Positions 23,137-29,466 of a DNA stretch of 29,466 nt are shown here, piece by piece (position 1 is the first letter of the stretch; the number at the start of each line of letters is the position of its first letter). The stretch covers positions 1 through 29,466 of the forward strand of contig NZ_CAKVKB010000038.1 in the NCBI RefSeq assembly GCF_934754915.1, written 5' to 3'. A model generated the notes under the pieces. It saw only the letters and a program-made list of their open reading frames with translations, was not told the DNA's origin and searched no databases. A program made the translations under genes and the position numbers. The DNA comes from an uncultured Clostridium sp. (GTDB lineage: Bacteria; Bacillota; Clostridia; Clostridiales; Clostridiaceae).

Positions 23137-25809
23137 ATGAATAAAAAGAATATACTAAAGCTAATAGCAGCTGCAATGATATTATCTACATCAGGAACTT
23201 TTATAAATCAACTAAGTGTACAGGCCATGGAGAAAAATAATGATAAGATAATATGGAATTTTGATACTTCAGAAGATGGATGGAAGTATGGAGGAGCTTA
23301 CGATTATAAGGGTAAAGAAGGAGTTAGTTATGCAGATGATTTAAAAGCATTGAAGCTGGATGTAGATTATTCTAATGATGATTCTGTTTCATGGAGCGAA
23401 TTTAAAATAAGCAATACCTTTGAGAATAATATTAATTTTAATAATTATAATAAACTTACTTTTGATTTTATATACAATCCAGACAATATGACAAAAGGAG
23501 AATTTAAAGCTAAATTATTTATTGATAATTGTGCAGATGTAAATACGACTATAGATTTAGGGAAGACTGAAAGTCTTGAAAATGGTTTGAAAAAAGCTGT
23601 GGTAACAATGGAATTTGACAGCAAGGATGTTAATGTGAATTCTGTAATTATAGGAATAATAGGAAGCAATACTGATTACAAAGGAAGTATATACATTGAT
23701 AATATCACTTTTAAAAAAGAAGCAGAAAAGGATGTATATGTAAAGAAAACTGCTCAATTAAAGGAACAAGAAGCAATAGATATATCATCTTTAGAAATAC
23801 CATTAGGTATCAGGCTTGTAGATGATAAGGCTATTTCAGAAGCCTCATCTTTGTATTCATATTTAATTGGTGTAGGAAAAACAGATAAGGTCATTTATGG
23901 ACATCAAAATGATACACATCATAAAGCTGTATTAAAAGACAGTGGAACAAATTCTGATACAAAAGATTTAACAGGTTCAATTGCAGGAATATGTGGAATT
24001 GATACATTATCTTTAACTGGAGATGAACTCAGTCTTACGGATGAAGAAAAACAAAAAGGAATAGATCTCATTACAAAAGCGGCAGATTTAAGTATAAAAA
24101 CAGCAGATGAAGGTGGAATTATAACCTTATCATCACATATGCCAAACTTTGAATTGGTAGCTCAAAAGGGAACAGTTAATGGCAGATATGATTTTTCAGG
24201 TTATTCACCAAATGTGACAAGTGGAAACATAGTTTCAAGGATAATGCCTGGTGGAGATCTTAATGAAGTATATACTCAGTATCTGGACATGATAGCATCA
24301 TATGCAGATAAACTTCAGAATGCAGGAGTTCCAGTGTTATTCAGACCATTTCATGAAAACAATGGAAGTTGGTTCTGGTGGGGCAAATCTTTCTGTGATG
24401 AAGAAGGATACAAGAATTTATTTAGATATACAGTTGAATATATGAGAGATACAAAAAATATTCATAATTTCTTATATGTATATTCTCCAGGAGGTCCTTT
24501 TGAAGATGAAGAAGATTATTTGTCACGTTATCCAGGAGATGAATTTGTTGATGTATTAGCTTTTGATATGTATCATAATGATCCTCAGGAAGACACAGTA
24601 AATGATCCGTGGATGAAGAATTTTGAAAATACTATTAAGTTGGTTGAAAATTTGGCTGATAAGAGGGGAAAAATTTCAGCAGTTTCAGAAACTGGAATAA
24701 TATGTAATGGGAAAGCGACTGCTGTATCAGGAAATGCAAATAAGAATTGGTCCAGTGAAGTATCAGATATAATATCACAATCATCAATGCCTTATTTTAT
24801 GGTATGGGCTAATTTTGATACAGGAAATTTTTTTGCTCCATATATGGTAAACGATTCAAAAGGACATGAAATGATAAATGAATTTATAAATTACTATAAT
24901 GATGATAAGTCAATATTTGCAAATCAGACAGGAGATTACAGAAAGACTGAAAGTAATGTTGATGAATGTGCATATAAATATGGATTTATAACATATCCAT
25001 CATCAAGAAGCAGGATATTAAATCCTGTAACAGTTACAGCAAAGGCAAAGGGATACAGCAGCGGCAATATGAAATTTGTTATAAAAAACAAAGAGGGCAA
25101 AGTTATAGATACAGTAAAGGCAGTTTTGAAAAATGGAATATACAGTGGGGAAATAACACAGGATATATTAGATAAAGCAGGCAAAACAGTTGGTACAATA
25201 GAATTGTGCAATGGGGATAGCAGATTAAATACAATAAAAGCTTTGTTTAATATAGAAGAACCAGTAAAAGATCCTAAAAAAGTTGATGATTTTGAAAGTT
25301 ATGTAGGAGAAAAATCACTTCTTGATATTGAATGGGGAACAAACTGTGGTCCTGGATGTACTTTGAATCCAGAACTTATTGAAAAAGAAAATGGTTCAGT
25401 AAATGATCAGTATGAATTAAAATTTAATTATAAGATTTCTATTGAAAAAACATCAGAAGGCTGGGCTGGAATGACAAGGAATGTAGATGCTGACTGGTCA
25501 GACTGTGATGCACTTCAGTTATGGTGCAGGCCTGATGGAGAAGGACAAAAACTTGTAATACAAATAACATCAAATGGCGAAGATTTTGAAGTATGGCTTC
25601 CAGAATTTGCAGGAACTACTGAAGAGAAGGTGCTGACTTTACCTTTCAGTGAATTTAAAGGAAAAAATGGAGGAACATTAGATCTTACTCACATTGAAAA
25701 AATGGGAATATGGTGTAATACAAATGTTCCAGAAGGATATAGTGGAGCATGGACTGTGGAATCAAGTTTTTCATTTGATAACATAAAAGCTGTACAGACT
25801 CAGAAATAG
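23137..25809 (+). CDS. Secreted multidomain GH26 beta-mannanase
   Basis: An 890-residue extracellular enzyme that hydrolyses beta-1,4-mannans. Signal peptide 1-30 (cut after VQA). Residues about 38-195 are a jelly-roll carbohydrate-binding module (WNFDTSEDGW...YIDNITFKK, CBM27/CBM23-like). Residues about 230-600 are the GH26 catalytic barrel, with the acid/base Glu407 in LFRPFHENNGSWFWWG and the nucleophile Glu518 in SETGI. Residues about 625-715 look like an Ig-like sandwich. Residues about 720-885 are a second binding module (DDFESY...SFDNIKAVQ, CBM11/CBM23-like). There is no dockerin, SLH or sortase signal, so it should be a free secreted enzyme. AAAGGAGG precedes the ATG. The upstream cre-like sites suggest carbon catabolite control. 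Exact CBM families would need profile searches. Confidence 0.9.
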   Translation: MNKKNILKLIAAAMILSTSGTFINQLSVQAMEKNNDKIIWNFDTSEDGWKYGGAYDYKGKEGVSYADDLKALKLDVDYSNDDSVSWSEFKISNTFENNINFNNYNKLTFDFIYNPDNMTKGEFKAKLFIDNCADVNTTIDLGKTESLENGLKKAVVTMEFDSKDVNVNSVIIGIIGSNTDYKGSIYIDNITFKKEAEKDVYVKKTAQLKEQEAIDISSLEIPLGIRLVDDKAISEASSLYSYLIGVGKTDKVIYGHQNDTHHKAVLKDSGTNSDTKDLTGSIAGICGIDTLSLTGDELSLTDEEKQKGIDLITKAADLSIKTADEGGIITLSSHMPNFELVAQKGTVNGRYDFSGYSPNVTSGNIVSRIMPGGDLNEVYTQYLDMIASYADKLQNAGVPVLFRPFHENNGSWFWWGKSFCDEEGYKNLFRYTVEYMRDTKNIHNFLYVYSPGGPFEDEEDYLSRYPGDEFVDVLAFDMYHNDPQEDTVNDPWMKNFENTIKLVENLADKRGKISAVSETGIICNGKATAVSGNANKNWSSEVSDIISQSSMPYFMVWANFDTGNFFAPYMVNDSKGHEMINEFINYYNDDKSIFANQTGDYRKTESNVDECAYKYGFITYPSSRSRILNPVTVTAKAKGYSSGNMKFVIKNKEGKVIDTVKAVLKNGIYSGEITQDILDKAGKTVGTIELCNGDSRLNTIKALFNIEEPVKDPKKVDDFESYVGEKSLLDIEWGTNCGPGCTLNPELIEKENGSVNDQYELKFNYKISIEKTSEGWAGMTRNVDADWSDCDALQLWCRPDGEGQKLVIQITSNGEDFEVWLPEFAGTTEEKVLTLPFSEFKGKNGGTLDLTHIEKMGIWCNTNVPEGYSGAWTVESSFSFDNIKAVQTQK

Positions 25810-26234
25810 AAAAATTTAATATTGATAAAGTTCTTAAGAGAACTGTTGCATAAAGATTTAAATGATTTAATATTTATTGTTTTAAATTCAAACAATAAAA
25901 CTAGTATTGAACTAAGTCTTTAATGTGACAGTTCTATTTTTTTCTATAGAGAAATTTCAATAGAGCAGTTTTGAATGAAATTTAGAATATAAAATACTTT
26001 GTGAATTATTTGTAATAATTGAAAATATCAATTACTATTATACTAACACATAATTTAGATTTTAACATAGATTCAAATAAGATATAATATTTATTACAAT
26101 TTAGGTTTTATCGTATATACATAGAGGATGTACGAACAGGAGGTTCTTAAGTATAATAAGATTTTATTATATAGAGTATATATGTTTAAGTAAATTGTAA
26201 TATTAAAAATAAATATGTTTTTAGGAGGATATAT
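25810..26234. other. Intergenic region between mannanase and PotD-like genes
   Basis: About 425 bases, no gene. It contains a composite terminator structure (25839-25946). A TATAAT (26083-26088) could be a -10 for the next gene, with only a weak -35. AGGAGG at 26138-26143 has no start codon behind it. Confidence 0.5.
25839..25946 (+). terminator. Composite terminator after the mannanase gene
   Basis: An outer stem pairs AGAACTGT...AAAGA (25839-25856) with TCTTT...ACAGTTCT (25917-25935). Inside is a second hairpin, TATTGTTT with AAACAATA. The outer stem is followed by ATTTTTTTCT. About 100 bases of nested structure is unusually large for a terminator. Confidence 0.6.
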
Positions 26235-27290
26235 ATGAAAAAAATACAAAAAGCAGCAGCCTTAATAATGAGTTTATTCATAACAGGAAGTATGTTTTAT
26301 GGCTGTGGAAAACAAGATAAGCCCACTATTAATTTTATAAATTATGGGGAAAATATAGGAGAAGGAGTTCTTGAAGAGTTTGAAAAAGAATATGGAATTC
26401 ATGTAAATCAAGAAGTTTATGATGTACCAGAAGAAATGTACAATAAGATTACTGCAGGAGCTTCTCAATATGATGTGATAGTATCAATAGATTATCTAGT
26501 ACAGCGAATGATTCAGGAAGACAGATTGGAGAAAATTGATTTTAACAATGTTCCAAATATGTCTAAGATAGCAGCAGATCATTTAGGAAAGAGTTTTGAT
26601 CCGGAAAATGAATATAGTGTTCCATATATGTCAGGAACAATTGGAATATGCTATAATACTGATTATGTCAGTGAACCTGTAGATAGCTGGACTGTTTTAT
26701 GGGATCCTCAATATAAAAAGAATGTATTACTTTTAGATGGTGTGCGTGATAGTCTTGGAGCTGTTTTGAAAATGCAGGGATATTCATTGAATACAACAGA
26801 TCAGAAAGAAATAAATGAAGCGAGAGATAAGCTTATAGAACTTAAACAGAATGGAAATCTTCTTGCAATAGGATCTGATGATAATACTGATAAAATGGCA
26901 AATGGTGAAGCTGCAATATCAATATTGTGGTCAGGCGAAGGATTGAATCTTGAAGCAGAGCATGATAATTTAAAATTTGTGGTACCAAAAGAAGGCGCAA
27001 ATTTTTGGATTGATTCATTATGTATACCAAAAGGTACTGAAAATAAGGAAAATGCAGAAAAGTTTATTAATTTTCTATGTGAGAAAGATCCTTCCTTCAA
27101 AACAGCAGATGAAATTGGTTATACAACACCTCAAATGGAAGCAAGAGAAGAACAGGATGATTCAATAAAAAATAATCCTAATGCATACATGCCAAAGGAA
27201 CTTTTAGACAAATGTGAAAGTTATAATTATTTAGGTGATAAACTTAAATTATATGAAAACGCATGGACTGAGTTTAAGGATTATAGATAA
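26235..27290 (+). CDS. PotD-like extracellular solute-binding lipoprotein (spermidine/putrescine type), orphan
   Basis: A 351-residue binding protein of the PotD/PotF family. The signal peptide ends in FYGC, so Cys24 is the probable lipidation site. Family landmarks are INFINYGENIGEGVLEEFEKEYGI, YDVIVSIDYLVQRMIQEDRL, VPYMSGTIGICYN, the GEAAISILWSGE segment and the late FWIDSLCIPKGTENKENAEKFINFL. PotD captures spermidine or putrescine for PotABC. No ATPase or permease gene adjoins it; PotABC-type genes normally precede potD. It may use a distant transporter or act as a sensor. TTAGGAGG lies directly upstream of the ATG. Confidence 0.85.
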   Translation: MKKIQKAAALIMSLFITGSMFYGCGKQDKPTINFINYGENIGEGVLEEFEKEYGIHVNQEVYDVPEEMYNKITAGASQYDVIVSIDYLVQRMIQEDRLEKIDFNNVPNMSKIAADHLGKSFDPENEYSVPYMSGTIGICYNTDYVSEPVDSWTVLWDPQYKKNVLLLDGVRDSLGAVLKMQGYSLNTTDQKEINEARDKLIELKQNGNLLAIGSDDNTDKMANGEAAISILWSGEGLNLEAEHDNLKFVVPKEGANFWIDSLCIPKGTENKENAEKFINFLCEKDPSFKTADEIGYTTPQMEAREEQDDSIKNNPNAYMPKELLDKCESYNYLGDKLKLYENAWTEFKDYR

Positions 27291-27360
27291 AATTTTCTTG
27301 ATAATGCTGAAAATATTCGTTTATAATGTAGAATATTAAGATATATATATTCTAGTTAAT

Positions 27361-27387
27361 AATATACAATTAAAAATTTATGATGAA
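27361..27387 (-). repeat. Dispersed intergenic repeat, copy C (inverted)
   Basis: Read on the minus strand this 27-nt stretch matches copy B (21564 onward) at 24 of 27 positions, from TTCATCAT to AATTGTATATT. It lies about 147 bases before the DUF3867 gene, in opposite orientation to that gene. Confidence 0.55.
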
Positions 27388-27533
27388 TCATGAAATATCT
27401 GTAAAAAATTTATTGATTCTTAGAATAGATGTGTATAAATAAAGTAATTTATAAAATAATCAAATATCATTAACAAATGAAGATTTATTAGTATAAATTA
27501 TTATATAATAGTACAAAGGAGAGGGTTGATATT

Positions 27534-28097
27534 ATGTCAGATAACGATAGAATAATAGACTTTAATGAAATCAAAAATAAAGTCAAAGATAAAGATGTAG
27601 ATAAATTTGAAGAATACATATATTCTATGTATTATAAGATGGCTGAAGGAAAAATGAATATGGCTGATTTTTCTCAGAATATAATGAAATATATGGAGGA
27701 AAATAATATATCTCAAGATAAGCTTATGAATATTCAAAAGAAATTTTTAGAGAGATATGGTTTTGATCCTTCTATGATTGAAGAGCAGTTTAAAATGTCT
27801 GAATTAGATTTTGGAAATTCCAAATTTAATTATGGTGATATGAAGAAAGCGGTAAGCTTTCATGAAAAATATAAGAGCAGAATGACATCAAAAGCAATGT
27901 CAGAATATTTTATAAAGAATGAAAAAAATGACCTTAAAGTTATGCTTGAAGGTGAAAATGTATTACTAGTAAGTTCTAAAAATATAGATCTTGCAGATAA
28001 TGAATTAAACGAATTTTTATGCTCTTATAAGAAGGTGTTGGAAGACAAGAAAGTTAAGATAGTATTATGTGAAAATACAAAAAGTTATGAATATTAA
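27534..28097 (+). CDS. DUF3867 family protein
   Basis: A 187-residue cytosolic protein that matches the clostridial DUF3867 family as I recall it: IIDFNEIKNKVKDKDVDKFEEYIY at the N-terminus, MADFSQNIMKYMEENNIS and the FLERYGFDP segment. The first 125 residues are helical and acidic. The last 60 (VMLEGENVLLVSSKNIDLADNELNEFL...VKIVLCE) look like a small beta-alpha domain. No catalytic motif is evident and the function is unknown. AAAGGAGAGGG lies about 8 bases before the ATG. It is a single-gene unit with its own terminator. Confidence 0.8.
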   Translation: MSDNDRIIDFNEIKNKVKDKDVDKFEEYIYSMYYKMAEGKMNMADFSQNIMKYMEENNISQDKLMNIQKKFLERYGFDPSMIEEQFKMSELDFGNSKFNYGDMKKAVSFHEKYKSRMTSKAMSEYFIKNEKNDLKVMLEGENVLLVSSKNIDLADNELNEFLCSYKKVLEDKKVKIVLCENTKSYEY

Positions 28098-28102
28098 AAT
28101 AA

Positions 28103-28140
28103 AAAGATCATCTGATTACGAAAATCAGGTGATTTTTTTA
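28103..28140. terminator. Terminator between DUF3867 and the convergent hydrolase gene
   Basis: A stem GATCATCTGATT with AATCAGGTGATT (two G-U pairs, short loop) flanked by an A run on the left and seven T on the right. It can serve both convergent genes. Confidence 0.85.
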
Positions 28141-28151
28141 TTTTTAAAAAA

Positions 28152-29126
28152 TTATATTGGTGAATTTGCAATGACAAAGAACAACAAACCTTTAGAAATA
28201 TTTATGATGTCATCATTAGATATATCAGATAAATCATGAGAACTGCTGTTAAGTGCAATTAATTTTGATTTTGCATGAACTTGAGCACATTTTTCTACAA
28301 GTTTTTCGGAACCTTCAAATGGAACAAGTGCGTCAGATTTACTGTGTATTATCAATGTTTTAGGAATATCAGAAGTTACATAATTTATAGGATTGAATTT
28401 TTGTATTGTCTCATCTGTATCAGTTATTGAAGTAAATATTTTTGATAAATCAAAATTCAAATCACTTGTATCTATAAGACTTAGGTCAGTAGGTCCTGCA
28501 AAGTCAATCAAATATTTTACTTTACATGGATAAGTTTTAAGCTCTTCAGAATTAGTAAATGCATTTTCATCAGTGTATGCAGCCATCATTGCAAGATGAG
28601 CACCAGAAGAAACGCCAAATAGTCCGATTTCATATGTATCCAGATTATATTGTTCAGCATTTTTATTTATCCATCGTATAGTGTCTTTTACATCTTCTAC
28701 CTGTTTACTGAAATCTTCTTTTTCTCTCATAAGTTCATATGATGTGCTTATTATTGTATATCCTTGTTCTCTGAATGTATCAAGAACTGGAGTGAGTGCT
28801 ACAGGAAGAGATTTGTCTCCATAAGCCCAGCTGCCACCATGTACATATAGTATGACAGGAGATTTTTCATATACGTTTTTTAAAGGTGAATATATATCCA
28901 AAGTCAATGGAACACCATTGGTATTCTTATAAACAATATCTTTATAATCTATATTTTCAATAGGATCAATATTAAATTCGGTATCCAGATTGTCAATTTC
29001 TTTTTCAAGTGATATGTATTTTGAAGCAATTCCATATAATAAAAATATTCTTTTATAAAATATTGCAGAAGTACCGATTATTACGGCTAATAGTATTAAA
29101 AATAATGTTTTGAATAATTTTTTCAT
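28152..29126 (-). CDS. Membrane-anchored alpha/beta hydrolase (HSL/BD-FAE-type esterase)
   Basis: A 324-residue protein with an N-terminal hydrophobic anchor (residues 5-25, KKLFKTLFLILLAVIIG) and no clear cleavage site, so the enzyme domain probably faces outside. The hydrolase domain starts near residue 70: oxyanion-hole HGGSWAYGDK, nucleophile Ser in GVSSGAH, acid Asp in HSKSDALVP and His in SSSHDLS form a complete triad. Carboxylesterase or deacetylase activity on small esters is likely; the substrate is unknown. The ATG at 29126 has no ribosome binding site. The nearest AAAGGAGA is 56 bases upstream, with a hairpin and an in-frame ATT in between (see findings). Confidence 0.82.
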   Translation of the reverse strand: MKKLFKTLFLILLAVIIGTSAIFYKRIFLLYGIASKYISLEKEIDNLDTEFNIDPIENIDYKDIVYKNTNGVPLTLDIYSPLKNVYEKSPVILYVHGGSWAYGDKSLPVALTPVLDTFREQGYTIISTSYELMREKEDFSKQVEDVKDTIRWINKNAEQYNLDTYEIGLFGVSSGAHLAMMAAYTDENAFTNSEELKTYPCKVKYLIDFAGPTDLSLIDTSDLNFDLSKIFTSITDTDETIQKFNPINYVTSDIPKTLIIHSKSDALVPFEGSEKLVEKCAQVHAKSKLIALNSSSHDLSDISNDDIINISKGLLFFVIANSPI

Positions 29127-29466
29127 AATATTTATGCTGTAGATTACTTTAAATGTAGGATTAAATTCAGTAATCTAAAAATCTCCTTTCCATAGTTTTG
29201 TAACTAAAAAATTTTCATTAGCAAGTTTTTTGGATGATTATATTTTCATAATAAAATTTATTGCACAATTTAGATAATATCGAACAAAGCATGTTTAAAA
29301 TTATTATACCACCACAGATTTGAAATAGATGAAATTTAAGAAAAATGTAACTTTATGATAATATGTATGTCATTAATAAAAGAAATATGAATCATATTAG
29401 AATTGAACTTACTGAAAATTTAGTAAATAGGAAAGCTTATAGTATGTTTATAAATAAAATATAATG
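29127..29466. other. Leader and upstream region of the hydrolase gene, to the window end
   Basis: About 340 bases without a convincing gene. The first 65 bases are the unusual leader of the minus-strand hydrolase. A 25-codon frame at 29389-29466 (plus) lacks a good ribosome binding site and is not called. Confidence 0.4.
29140..29177 (-). promoter_or_regulatory. Hairpin in the hydrolase mRNA leader
   Basis: A perfect 9-bp inverted repeat (TAGATTACT at 29140-29148 with AGTAATCTA at 29169-29177, loop of 20) lies between the strong ribosome binding site (29182-29189) and the first ATG (29126). Confidence 0.5.

Noticed and set aside
26138..26150. AGGAGG flanked by GAAC/GTTC, looking like a ribosome binding site
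   Set aside because: No start codon follows at workable distance; the next in-frame words soon stop. Probably chance or a decayed site.
29389..29466. 25-codon open frame at the window end
   Set aside because: No good ribosome binding site and too short to judge.

Overview
The window is a low-GC, AT-rich Firmicute chromosome segment. Clostridium sensu stricto is the best fit. The reasons are strong AGGAGG-type ribosome binding sites, several proteins of clostridial families (a DUF3867 protein, a YtaF sporulation membrane protein, an HD-GYP protein), and a hemA-precorrin-2 dehydrogenase-hemC-cobA/hemD-hemB-hemL cluster of the kind known in clostridia. There are no rRNA or tRNA genes, CRISPR arrays, phage genes or complete insertion sequences. 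I do not name a species.

Layout. Positions 1-1120 hold the 3' end of cobyric acid synthase (cobQ/cbiP), a closely following unknown gene, and a terminator. Positions 1290-4515 carry ytaF (minus), a Cof-type HAD phosphatase and an HD-GYP c-di-GMP phosphodiesterase. Positions 4526-6011 (minus) hold a 3' remnant of adenine deaminase and a 6-phosphogluconolactonase-like beta-propeller protein. Next come metA (6352-7266, acetyl-CoA type by residue Glu111), a DUF1294 membrane protein, and a divergent cis-prenyltransferase (UppS-like) gene with a repeat-rich leader.

Positions 9036-14785 form a Ugp-type ABC transporter operon (ATPase, two permeases, lipoprotein binding protein). It ends in a cytosolic NPP/alkaline-phosphatase-superfamily phosphodiesterase. 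In front of it are four direct TTAAYN hexamers on a 10-11 bp period (8945-8982) that look like a PhoP box. Together they suggest a phosphate-starvation system that imports phosphodiesters and cleaves them inside the cell, with an NPP-type enzyme where UgpQ would be expected.

Positions 15300-15839 encode a YcxB-like membrane protein. Positions 16041-22913 are the tetrapyrrole cluster, covering glutamyl-tRNA to uroporphyrinogen III and on to precorrin-2/sirohydrochlorin. With cobQ at the left edge, this serves siroheme and cobalamin; no protoporphyrin or haem genes are visible. A secreted multidomain GH26 beta-mannanase (23137-25809) lies behind paired CcpA/LacI-like operator sites. It is followed by an orphan PotD-like lipoprotein, a DUF3867 protein and a membrane-anchored alpha/beta hydrolase (minus) whose translation start is puzzling.

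The most interesting observations are the Pho-box-like operator on the Ugp/phosphodiesterase operon, a short repeat present three times in gene leaders (12049, 21564, 27361), the altered cis-prenyltransferase, a possible ATT start codon for the terminal hydrolase, and the stranded adenine deaminase tail.
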